Positions 43,056 to 53,194 of a stretch of 64,000 nucleotides of DNA are shown here, piece after piece. Within the stretch, counting starts at the first letter, position 1; each line of letters opens with the position of its first letter. Made by a program: the position numbers and the translations under genes. The stretch is from contig NZ_CP148752.1 in assembly GCF_040448305.1 (NCBI RefSeq), positions 3,038,001 to 3,102,000 of the forward strand, written 5' to 3'. The notes beneath the pieces are model-generated. The model was not told where the DNA came from, did no database searches, and worked only from the letters and a program-made list of their open reading frames with translations. This DNA comes from Pseudomonas fluorescens. GTDB lineage: Bacteria > Pseudomonadota > Gammaproteobacteria > Pseudomonadales > Pseudomonadaceae.

Positions 43056-45653
43056 TTACCACTTCACCCGGACCCCCACGTTACCGAATGTTCCCCGTTG
43101 TTGGTTGCTGTCGATATTGCTGGTGTAGTCGAGTCCGGCGTACACGCTGACCGAGGCCGCAACGCTCAGCACCATGCCGATACCGAGGTCGGCGGACGAG
43201 GTTCGTTGTTGGGTTTCGACTTGATCGAGATGGTCAAAGGTGACCGTATCGGTACCGGTGAAGGTGTGCCAGATGTTGGCCCGCAGATAGGGTTCCAGCG
43301 GCCGGCCGCCGACCTCGTAGCGACCCTTGAGGCGTGCGCCGACGCGGCCGGTCCAGGCACTGTCGGAATCGAACGAGACATGGGAGATGCCGTCGTCCTG
43401 GCTGTCGAGTTTGACCTTCTGGTAAATCGCCTGGGCCTGGGGTTCGACCACCCAGTTACCGGTCACCGCGATCGGGTATCCGACTTCTGCCGATAACGTC
43501 GTTACGTGCCCGTCATTGTCGATCTTCAGTCCACTGTCGGAACGGTTGTCGCCGTTGAGCCAGGTGTACATGGCCACGGTATCGAGATACGCGCCGGCGC
43601 GATCGATCAGGGTCCAGTAAACGCCAAGGCTGTCGCCTTGCAACTCGACGTTGCCGGAGCGCTTGCCTGCGAAGCCCTGATTGAAACCGTCGACATCGCC
43701 TTGCAGGCGGCTGTGGCCGATGAAGAAACCGCTGCGCTGGGTTTGCCCACCCGCCAACTCTGAGCTGAACAGATCATTGCCGACCTGAAAGCCATTGAGC
43801 GAGCCGTCCAGTCTTGGCGTGACGGTGCCGGCCCAGGTCTGTTCGAGGTTCTTGCCGTAGACCCGGCCCCAACCGGCACTGAGCGCACCGGTTTGCGTCA
43901 GCAGGCGCTGATCTCCCTGACGGTCATGAAAAGTGCCCAGTGCTGTCAGGCTCAATTGTGCTGCAGCCGGCGGCACCACCGACCAGGTAGGCACCGCCTC
44001 GCGATACAGGGGGATTGGTGCTGCGCCGGGTACGGCGGCCGGCAACACCGGGGCTTCGACCGTCACGACGCCTTCAACTCCTTGAACCCCGGTGGCCACA
44101 ACCACTGGCGCGGCGACCGGCACTGCGACGATGGGCACCAGCGTCGGTGGCAAGGCGGGATCAGGGTTGGCGACGGCTACCACTGGCGGTGCCACCACCG
44201 AGGAGCGTAAATACCAACTGTTTTCGCTGCCCGGTGTGATACCGCCTTTGAACAGGCGGTAATCGAAGGCGCCAACCGACACCGGGGCTTTGAGGGCGAA
44301 CGCGGTGTTGTCGCTGACCGCCGTGCCTTGGGCCTGAACCAGCTGGATACCGTTTTGCCCGGTCAGGGCACCCGCGCCGCCAACGTTGGTGACGCTGATC
44401 AGGGTGCTGCCGGTCAATGTGCCGTTGTTGACCACCAGTTTGTCGCTGGGAGAGCTGTCATCGCCCACGGCGCTTTGCAACAGCAACTGGCCGCCGTTAC
44501 CCACGTAATTGCCTTCAACCGTCAGGCTGTCATTGGTCCGCGAGTTGCCACGGGTGAGGTCGATGACCCCGCTGTTGTTCAGGGTAACGAGCCGACCTGT
44601 GGTCAATGGCGTGATGCTGCCCTGCACCGACGTCAACGTACTGCTGCCGTCGACATTGAACACGCCGGTGCCCGTGGCGCTGTCCCCCAGTTGAAAAACG
44701 CCATCGAGATCAAAACGTGAGCTGTTGCCGAGGTTGACCGTTTCCCAGTTGATGTAGCGGCCGGCGCCTGACGAGGTGGTGTGATCGAAGGTCAGCAGGT
44801 CATTGCCGACGCCGCCATTGATGCTCGGGGTGAGGGCGAGGGTGCTTTCGCTGAGGTTGCGCAGGGTGGCGCTGTCGATGCCGGCCTCCAGCAGGATTTG
44901 CGAGCGGATGGTCCCGTCGCCGTCCCACACCAGGGTGTCATCGCCGTTGCCGGCGCGGATCTCGCCGACGATTTCCCCGCCGGTGACCGTGATGCTGTCG
45001 TTGCCATTGCTGACACTGATGTTGCCACCGATACTCCCCCCGGAAACGATGATGGTATCGGTGCCCAAACCGGTCACCAGGTTGCGAAGTATCTGCCCAC
45101 CCGACATTTCGAAGAGATTGTTATCGAGCTTCATGTCAACCCGGCCGATGGAGCCACTGGTCATCCTGGCAACGTCGCCGTCCTCGAAAGCGCCGACGAT
45201 GGTGCCGCCAGTCATCAGGAAGGTATCGCGACCGTCGCCTTGGGCCAGGGACTGAAGGGTCCCGCCAGACATGACGAAGTTATCGATGCCATTGCCCTGG
45301 CTGACCGCCCCGGTGACTTGCCCGGCGCTGATCGTGAAACTATCTGCCCCGTCGCCCTGGTTCACAGTGCCGGCCACGGTGCCGGACGCCATGTTCACCG
45401 TGTCGGCACCGGCGCCGAAGGTCACGTTGCCGTTGATCCTGCCGGTGCCAGTGGCGGTGAAGGTCAGGGTGTTATTGCCCGACAAATCGCTCAACGGCCC
45501 ACTGGTGCCGCTGTCGCAGACGAAGTTGTCGTTACCGGCGGTGGGGGTGAGTGTGCAGGCGGCGTAGGCTGCCTGGGGCCAATTTGCACATAACCAGATT
45601 GAGAACAGGCAGGCGCCGAAACGGTATTTGGGCAGATCTGTCGAAAACTCCAT
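43056..45653 (-). CDS. Autotransporter with beta-helical repeat passenger
   Basis: An 865-residue type V secreted protein. A signal peptide (about 1-31, ending AAYA) leads into a passenger of roughly 22-24-residue repeats with the pattern GDGxDxFxMSGGTIxGxVxQ (about 70-260), expected to form a parallel beta-helix. A less regular region and a Val/Pro/Ala-rich linker (about 500-560) follow. The C-terminal autotransporter beta-barrel (about 590-865; GWGRVYGKNLEQTWAG, YLRANIWHTFTGTDTV) ends in the strand FGNVGVRVKW with terminal aromatic Trp. No protease or lipase motif was seen, so an adhesin-like role is a guess. A decayed paralogue lies downstream. Confidence 0.9.
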   Translation of the reverse strand: MEFSTDLPKYRFGACLFSIWLCANWPQAAYAACTLTPTAGNDNFVCDSGTSGPLSDLSGNNTLTFTATGTGRINGNVTFGAGADTVNMASGTVAGTVNQGDGADSFTISAGQVTGAVSQGNGIDNFVMSGGTLQSLAQGDGRDTFLMTGGTIVGAFEDGDVARMTSGSIGRVDMKLDNNLFEMSGGQILRNLVTGLGTDTIIVSGGSIGGNISVSNGNDSITVTGGEIVGEIRAGNGDDTLVWDGDGTIRSQILLEAGIDSATLRNLSESTLALTPSINGGVGNDLLTFDHTTSSGAGRYINWETVNLGNSSRFDLDGVFQLGDSATGTGVFNVDGSSTLTSVQGSITPLTTGRLVTLNNSGVIDLTRGNSRTNDSLTVEGNYVGNGGQLLLQSAVGDDSSPSDKLVVNNGTLTGSTLISVTNVGGAGALTGQNGIQLVQAQGTAVSDNTAFALKAPVSVGAFDYRLFKGGITPGSENSWYLRSSVVAPPVVAVANPDPALPPTLVPIVAVPVAAPVVVATGVQGVEGVVTVEAPVLPAAVPGAAPIPLYREAVPTWSVVPPAAAQLSLTALGTFHDRQGDQRLLTQTGALSAGWGRVYGKNLEQTWAGTVTPRLDGSLNGFQVGNDLFSSELAGGQTQRSGFFIGHSRLQGDVDGFNQGFAGKRSGNVELQGDSLGVYWTLIDRAGAYLDTVAMYTWLNGDNRSDSGLKIDNDGHVTTLSAEVGYPIAVTGNWVVEPQAQAIYQKVKLDSQDDGISHVSFDSDSAWTGRVGARLKGRYEVGGRPLEPYLRANIWHTFTGTDTVTFDHLDQVETQQRTSSADLGIGMVLSVAASVSVYAGLDYTSNIDSNQQRGTFGNVGVRVKW

Positions 45654-45767
45654 GCATGCCTCCGCGATGGGATCAACCTCCGTTCCTTTGGCCGCCAGGA
45701 ATGGCCAGGACCGACTGCGCCTACCGGCATCGGCAGGGCATCACCAACGTAGCAGGCACTGCTTCAA

Positions 45768-45794
45768 TGTGGCTACTGTCAGAAATAACAGGTA
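45768..45794. promoter_or_regulatory. Palindrome upstream of autotransporter (shared motif, copy 3)
   Basis: Plus-strand reading TGTGGCTACTGTCAGAAATA then ACAGGTA, 115 bp before the autotransporter start. It matches copy 2 at most positions (TGTGGnTACTGTnAGAAATA) and copy 1 in its arms (TACTGTCA/TGACAGTA). Confidence 0.55.
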
Positions 45795-45834
45795 GGGGGC
45801 GGTTTCACAGCGCCAGGCGTCTAATGGCCGTGAT

Positions 45835-46635
45835 TCACAGGTGCACTTCCACCGCCAGCGGCAAATGGTCAGAAAGGTGCGTCCACGGTTTGTGCCCGAG
45901 TATTTGCGGCTCATGGCTGCTGGCGTTGCGCAGGTAGACGCGGTCCAGGCGCAGCAAGGGAAACCGCGCGGGGTAGGTTTTGGCCGGACGACCATGGTGG
46001 CGTTCGAAGGCTTCGTGCAAGTAATCGCGGCGGGCCAGGGCGGCATTGCCCTGCATCTGCCAGTCATTGAAGTCGCCGGCAATGATCACCGGAGCATCAT
46101 CCGGCAGGGACTCGAGGAGCTGACAGAGCAATTGCAACTGCAGCTGACGATGGCTTTCCAGCAGGCTGAGGTGAACGCAGATCGCATGCACTTCGCGATG
46201 CCCCGGCACGTCCAGCACGCAATGCAGCAAGCCACGGCGTTCGGGGCCGGTAATGGAAACATCCAGGTTTCGATACTCGCGGATCGGGTATTTCGACAGC
46301 AGGGCATTGCCATGATGACCGTCGGGATAGACGGCATTGCGCCCATAGGCGAAGTCGCTCCACATGCTGTCGGCAAGGAATTCATATTGCGAGGTTTGTG
46401 GCCAATCGTTGTAGCGGGAGGAGTGGCGGTCATGCTCGCCGACGACTTCTTGCAGAAACACCAGGTCTGCCGACGTACTGCGCACCGCTTCACGCAACTC
46501 GGGGAGGACGAAACGCCGGTTGAGTGCGGTAAACCCCTTATGGGTGTTTACCGTCAGCACGCGAAGCCGATGAATCGCCGGGGGTGTGTTCAACGGCGTT
46601 GATTCGGCTGCCTGCCGTTTTGGATGACTGGCCAC
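45835..46635 (-). CDS. Endonuclease/exonuclease/phosphatase family protein, YbhP-like
   Basis: A 266-residue EEP-fold phosphoesterase. The signature residues are present: VNTHKGF near the N-terminus, metal-binding Glu in DLVFLQEVVGE, GNALLSKYPI, HLSLLESHRQLQ, and AGDFNDW with the catalytic Asp/Asn, ending in LSDHLPLAVEV. It resembles E. coli YbhP, usually encoded with cardiolipin synthase ClsB (ybhO) and ybhN; neither is present in this window. Substrate unknown; a membrane-lipid or polyphosphate-sugar link is only contextual. The GTG start with AGGAG six bases upstream was preferred over a GTG two codons earlier. Confidence 0.87.
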   Translation of the reverse strand: MASHPKRQAAESTPLNTPPAIHRLRVLTVNTHKGFTALNRRFVLPELREAVRSTSADLVFLQEVVGEHDRHSSRYNDWPQTSQYEFLADSMWSDFAYGRNAVYPDGHHGNALLSKYPIREYRNLDVSITGPERRGLLHCVLDVPGHREVHAICVHLSLLESHRQLQLQLLCQLLESLPDDAPVIIAGDFNDWQMQGNAALARRDYLHEAFERHHGRPAKTYPARFPLLRLDRVYLRNASSHEPQILGHKPWTHLSDHLPLAVEVHL

Positions 46636-46731
46636 ATGCACTCCTCTGATTCAGGGCTGCCTATGTATGCGACTGATGTGACGGCAGGCAGTTCAGTCTG
46701 CCTGGCAGCGCCACACCTATCACCGATGGTT

Positions 46732-47490
46732 TCACACCAGCACAATTTCATAAGGCAAACGGATACGCTCCAGCAGCGTCCGGGGCAGCAACGGCGCGAT
46801 GCCGATGGCCGGTTCGCCGTCGAGTTGGCTGGCGTAGGCGTGGGTGGCGTGGCTCTTGCGGGCGACGGTCCAGGTATCGAGGCGCACCTTGCGGGCACGG
46901 TGCCAGGGAATCAGCTCCCGGTCCCGTGCCGGCCAGTGCCAGGCCCAGAACGGTACGTCGTTGTAGGTTGCCCCGATATTGGCTGCCGCCCTGGCGCTGG
47001 CGCGGCCAACGGTGTCGTGATCGACGTTGCCATCCTCGCGCCAGGTGCTGAACACCACATCACCGGGGCGCAGGTAGCGCATGATGAATTGGACGATCTG
47101 ATCTTCGTGCTCCACCAGCGCGTTGTCCGCAAACCCGCCACGAATCCACTTCAGGCTGTGCATCGGCAACCCGAGTCGGCGGATGGCTTCCACGCTTTCC
47201 TGGGGACGAAATACGCTGAGGCGTTTTTCCGACCACTGCCGAGAGCCCGGATGGCTGGCGCTGCCGTCGGTGATCGAGATCAATTGCAGCGGGTGGCCGA
47301 GGTTACTGAGCAATTGCAGCAGGCCGCCGCAGGTCACGACTTCATCGCCGGGGTGCGGGGCAATGAGCACCGCGCGTGCGCCGGTGGGCACCAGGGATTG
47401 GGTGCTGATGACCGGGATGCTGTCCAGTTGCGGGGCACTGTTCCAGATTTGTGATGGCAGGCTGGCTTCGTTTAGGGAAACGGGTTTCAT
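46732..47490 (-). CDS. PIG-L family deacetylase-like protein with altered metal motif
   Basis: A 252-residue protein of the PIG-L (LmbE-like) fold, whose members remove acetyl groups from N-acetylglucosamine conjugates using zinc. The motif near residues 44-50 reads APHPGDE instead of the usual HPDDE: His46 and Asp49 (metal ligands) are retained, but the first Asp, the general base in MshB, is Gly48. The later metal-site His is plausible in GNVDHDTVGR. SITDGSASHPGSRQW and REDGNVDHD are family-like. The start follows AAGGACG. Activity may be altered. It is encoded between the YbhP-like gene and glgX on the same strand. Confidence 0.82.
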   Translation of the reverse strand: MKPVSLNEASLPSQIWNSAPQLDSIPVISTQSLVPTGARAVLIAPHPGDEVVTCGGLLQLLSNLGHPLQLISITDGSASHPGSRQWSEKRLSVFRPQESVEAIRRLGLPMHSLKWIRGGFADNALVEHEDQIVQFIMRYLRPGDVVFSTWREDGNVDHDTVGRASARAAANIGATYNDVPFWAWHWPARDRELIPWHRARKVRLDTWTVARKSHATHAYASQLDGEPAIGIAPLLPRTLLERIRLPYEIVLV

Positions 47491-47703
47491 GCTGGATACG
47501 TCCTTGTTCTGCGTCGCCTTCAGTCGTGCATGGGACAAACCCGGCAGACCCGTGAGGGCTCGTTGATAGCGGCGCGACAAGCCAAACCCTGGATTGCCGC
47601 GAATCGAGTATTGCTCATGTAACGCTATTCGTCGCGTCGCGAGCTTATCCAGAATGATTTTTCCGCTCTGCGGTGTTGCGGCCATGAATGCCTGGAGTCT
47701 CCT

Positions 47704-49866
<2,163 letters not shown>

Positions 49867-49890
49867 AGGTACTCCTGTCAGTACTGCAAC

Positions 49891-49982
49891 CTGTGGGAGC
49901 GAGCCTGCTCGCGATAGCGGTGTGTCAGTCCACACAGGTATTGAATGGTGGACCGTTATCGCGAGCAGGCTCGCTCCCACAG
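49891..49982. repeat. REP doublet (REPIN) upstream of glgX
   Basis: CTGTGGGAGCGAGCCTGCTC on the left and the inverted copy GCGAGCAGGCTCGCTCCCAC on the right, 24 bp before the glgX start. It probably lies in the transcript between the DUF2934 gene and glgX and may set different expression levels. Confidence 0.95.
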
Positions 49983-50056
49983 TTTTTCAGGGCGAGCATT
50001 ACCCAACGTGGCAAGCGGACTCGGCACCCTTTCAATCAGGTCAAACGCCGTGCGCC

Positions 50057-50377
50057 TCAAATCGCCGGCGGTTTTCGCGCAGCCCGGGGCTTTTTCTCGA
50101 GGGCCTTTTCCCCCGGCGGGATCACCTTCGAAGCCGCCGCCGGTTTGGCCTTGGTTTTTGGCGCGGCGACCTTGGCATCGCCAGCCTTGCCATTGGCCCT
50201 TTTGCTCACCGGGGTTTTGCTCGCGGCTGCCTTGGCCGGTTGTTTCGGGGCCAGGGCTTCGGCTTCTGCCAGTTTGCACGCCATCTCCCAGTGGCGGGCT
50301 TCCTGACCTTCGGGTTTTCCTTCGGATTCCCAGATCTGATAGGCAAATTCGCGGATGCGTTTATCGTCGGTACTCAT
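50057..50377 (-). CDS. DUF2934 protein with Lys/Ala/Pro-rich tail
   Basis: A 106-residue protein: the DUF2934 helix pair (about 5-36; RIREFAYQIWESEGKPEGQE then ARHWEMACKL) followed by a 65-residue low-complexity tail rich in Lys, Ala and Pro (AKAAASKTPVSKRANGKAGD, KPAAASKVIPPGEK). The tail resembles histone-H1-like or AlgP-like basic tails, so nucleic-acid binding is conceivable but untested. DUF2934 genes are often found in stress-related glycogen/trehalose clusters. AGGAG ribosome-binding site upstream. It follows treY by 21 bp and is probably cotranscribed. Confidence 0.85.
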   Translation of the reverse strand: MSTDDKRIREFAYQIWESEGKPEGQEARHWEMACKLAEAEALAPKQPAKAAASKTPVSKRANGKAGDAKVAAPKTKAKPAAASKVIPPGEKALEKKPRAARKPPAI

Positions 50378-50398
50378 TGCAATGCTCCTGAACTGAAC

Positions 50399-53194
50399 TC
50401 AAGTGTGGGCAGTTTGAAAAATGAGATTGACCGGGAACTCCCCCAGCGCGGCGCTGATCGGCAGCTCCCTGTGTTTTGTGACTGTGATGCGGGAAAAAAG
50501 TCCCTGCAGATGTTCGTCAGGGACGGTGAACGGCAATTTGACCCGGGTATCGCCCCAGAGCGGCGCGTGGACCTGTGGTTCGGCACCGTTTTCCAGCAGT
50601 TCGGCACAACGTATCGGCACAATCACGATGGCGCGTTTTCCCTCCTGTTCACGGACAAAACACAGCACTCGATGGGCCTCGCTGCCCACCACTTCCAGAG
50701 CCTGGTAGGTGCCACGCCGAAACAGCTCGGCATGCTCGGCGCGCAGGCTCAAGGTGCGCGCAATCAAGGCTTGCTTGATGCGCCCGTCACGCCAGTTCTG
50801 CAACAAGTCCGGCAGGTCCACCGCTTGCTGCAGTGCCTGCTGGCGGCTGGCGTAATCGACGGGGCGACGGTTGTCCGGGTCGACCAGGCTGAAGTCCCAG
50901 AAATCGTTGCCCTGATACAAATCCGGCACCCCGGGCACAGTCATGCGCAGCAAGGTTTGCGCCAAACCATTGAGTGCACCGGGGGCGGCAATCGAGCGGG
51001 CAACTTTGACCAGGGCGGCACGCAGCAGCTCGCCTTCGGAGCTGAGCAACAGGCGCAGGATGAAGTCCTCGCTCGCCTGCTCGTAAATGTCATTGGGCGC
51101 GCTCCAGCTGCTTTGCAACTTGGCTTCGCGCAGGGCCTTGCGTTGCCACTGACAGAGGCGTTTTGCGTAGTTCTCGAGTGCCGGCGGATGATCGATAGCC
51201 AACTCCAGCGGCCAACTGCCGAGGATCGTCTGGTACAGAATCAACTCATCGCCCGCCGATGGCATTTGATCGTCGTTGCGCAAGGGCCGGGCGAGGGCGC
51301 GCCACAGGCCGATCTGGTCGGCGTACCAGCCGCTGCGCTCGCTCAGTACCGCCAGCCGCGCCCGTGAATCTTCGCCGCGTTTGTGGTCGTGGGTGGCGCT
51401 GGCCAGCAGGTTGTCCGGGAAGGTGTCGAGGCGCTCGATGCAGGCCTGATGAAAATCGGCGAGCGGTGCGCTGAACTGTTCGGTGTTGAAGCCAACGTCA
51501 TTGCGCGAGAGCAGGACGGCCGAACGATAGAACGCGGTGTCTTCCACCGCTTTCGCCGCTGCTGGCGAGGTCAGTTGCTGGAAACGTACGCAGGCGTGCT
51601 TGAGGCGTTTGCGTTTGCGACCGGCCGGACGCTGCCGCCAGGGTTCGCCGCCGAGCCAGCCGGCCAGGCAGTCGAGCACCGGCCAGTCCGCTTCTCCGAG
51701 GGTTTGGCGGGCACCGTCCAAGGCCTGTCGGAAAAACATATCGTCCTGGGCCGACCGGCCAAGGGGGCTGATGTAGGTGCGGTACACCGGGAAGTGCACG
51801 ATCAGCGCCTGCAAGGCCCGGCGAATGGCGCCCAGGGTCAGGTCGCGGGTCATGAGATTGTCCCGGGCCACTTGCAGCAAGGCCTGGGCAACGCTTTCGA
51901 AATCTCCGGCCAGGGAACCGCTGAGGATTTGCTGGCGGGCCAGTTGTGCTTCCCGGGAGAAGTCGGCGGGCCGCTCGCTGTGACGCTGCCAGCGTTCGGC
52001 CAGTGTCTGCGCGCCCCGTGGATCGTGTTGCAGCAGTGACAACTGGTTCATGAACTCGTAACCGGTGGTGCCATCCACCGACCAGTCGCGATGCAGGGTT
52101 TCACCTTCGCCGAGGATCTTTTCGACATAGATGGGCAGGTGGCGGCCCGCCGAAAGGCTGTCGACTCGGCGGCGCAGCTTGCGGCAGTAGCCCCGCGGGT
52201 CGGCGAGGCCGTCGATGTGGTCGATGCGCAACCCGTCGATCAGCCCTTCAGCCACCAGTTGGAAGATCTTCGCGTGGGTGGCTTCGAACACGGCGGGACG
52301 CTCGACGCGCAGTCCGCCGAGTTCATTGATATCAAAGAAGCGCCGCCAGTTGATGTCATCGGCGGCGGTGCGCCAACTGGCCAGGCGATAGCTCTGGCGC
52401 TCCAGCAGGTTGTGCAGGCGCTGGAAGCCTTCGCCGGTCAATGAGTCGTAGTTGTTCAGGTGCTGCTCGATGGCTTGGGCAAGGGCCGGATCGTTGACCA
52501 GATCGCGAAGTTCCGCTTTCAGCGGCAGGGCCAGGCTGTGGGCGTCGGTCTGATAGCTCAGGGTGCTGAAGCGATCAGCCAGGTTTTTCAGTTGTTCGGC
52601 CTGCTGTGTATCGAGCGGCGCATCGGTCCTGAGCAGTTCCCCGTAATCGCTGGGGCAAATCGGAAAGCGGTGTTCGTAGTGCTCGACATAAAAGGTGCCG
52701 TGCCAGGCATCGAACCGCAGGGGCAGGCTGCCGTCCTGCAACGCAACGCCGTAGTCGCTGCCCAGAAACGGCAGGAGCAACTGGCCTTCCATCAACGGAT
52801 CGGGTGAGTGCCACTGGATATCGAAAAACTCGCCGTAGGGGCTCAGGCGTCCCCACTCCAGCAAATCCAGCCACCAGGGATTGTCACTGCCGCCGACCGC
52901 CATGTGGTTGGAGACGACGTCGAGGATCAACCCCATGTTGTGTCCGTGCAGGGCAGTGACCAGGCTGCGCAGCGCCGCCTCTCCGCCCAGTTCCGGGTTG
53001 ACCCGGGTCGGGTCCACCACGTCGTAGCCATGCATCGACCCGGCGCGGGCACGCAACAGTGGGGAGGCGTAGACATGGCTGATGCCGAGGCGGGCGAAGT
53101 ACGGCACCAGTGGCACCGCATCTTCCAGCGTGAAGCCTTTGTGAAATTGCAGGCGCAAGGTGGCGCGCAGTGGACGGGTCGGCACCTGGGTCAT
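50399..53194 (-). CDS. treY: Malto-oligosyltrehalose synthase TreY
   Basis: A 931-residue GH13 enzyme converting the reducing-end alpha-1,4 linkage of malto-oligosaccharides to alpha,alpha-1,1, giving maltooligosyl trehalose. It begins with RATLRLQFHKGFTLEDAVPL and YASPLLRARAGSMHGYDVVD, has VVSNHMAV, the catalytic Asp in GLRIDHIDGLADPRGY, Glu in VEKILGEGETL, and the late motif TATHDHKRGEDSRARL (here ATHDHKRGEDSRARL). The C-terminus includes GVPDLYQGNDFWDFSLVDPDNRRPVDY. The start overlaps the malQ stop by 4 bp. Partner enzyme TreZ is encoded upstream in the same operon. Confidence 0.96.
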   Translation of the reverse strand: MTQVPTRPLRATLRLQFHKGFTLEDAVPLVPYFARLGISHVYASPLLRARAGSMHGYDVVDPTRVNPELGGEAALRSLVTALHGHNMGLILDVVSNHMAVGGSDNPWWLDLLEWGRLSPYGEFFDIQWHSPDPLMEGQLLLPFLGSDYGVALQDGSLPLRFDAWHGTFYVEHYEHRFPICPSDYGELLRTDAPLDTQQAEQLKNLADRFSTLSYQTDAHSLALPLKAELRDLVNDPALAQAIEQHLNNYDSLTGEGFQRLHNLLERQSYRLASWRTAADDINWRRFFDINELGGLRVERPAVFEATHAKIFQLVAEGLIDGLRIDHIDGLADPRGYCRKLRRRVDSLSAGRHLPIYVEKILGEGETLHRDWSVDGTTGYEFMNQLSLLQHDPRGAQTLAERWQRHSERPADFSREAQLARQQILSGSLAGDFESVAQALLQVARDNLMTRDLTLGAIRRALQALIVHFPVYRTYISPLGRSAQDDMFFRQALDGARQTLGEADWPVLDCLAGWLGGEPWRQRPAGRKRKRLKHACVRFQQLTSPAAAKAVEDTAFYRSAVLLSRNDVGFNTEQFSAPLADFHQACIERLDTFPDNLLASATHDHKRGEDSRARLAVLSERSGWYADQIGLWRALARPLRNDDQMPSAGDELILYQTILGSWPLELAIDHPPALENYAKRLCQWQRKALREAKLQSSWSAPNDIYEQASEDFILRLLLSSEGELLRAALVKVARSIAAPGALNGLAQTLLRMTVPGVPDLYQGNDFWDFSLVDPDNRRPVDYASRQQALQQAVDLPDLLQNWRDGRIKQALIARTLSLRAEHAELFRRGTYQALEVVGSEAHRVLCFVREQEGKRAIVIVPIRCAELLENGAEPQVHAPLWGDTRVKLPFTVPDEHLQGLFSRITVTKHRELPISAALGEFPVNLIFQTAHT

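Noticed and set aside
43056..45653. GDGxDxF repeats in the autotransporter considered as RTX calcium-binding nonapeptides.
   Set aside because: Repeat length (about 22-24) and pattern with MSGGT differ from GGxGxDxUx; a beta-helix autotransporter with C-terminal barrel fits better.
46683..46706. Inverted repeat GGCAGGCAG-TTCAGT-CTGCCTGGC between the PIG-L and YbhP-like genes, considered as a terminator.
   Set aside because: No T-run on the minus strand after it and one mismatch in the stem; it could be any local hairpin.
49867..49980. A 38-codon N-terminal extension of glgX.
   Set aside because: It translates REP sequence (GASLLAI, SRAGSLP) and is followed by the normal GlgX start.
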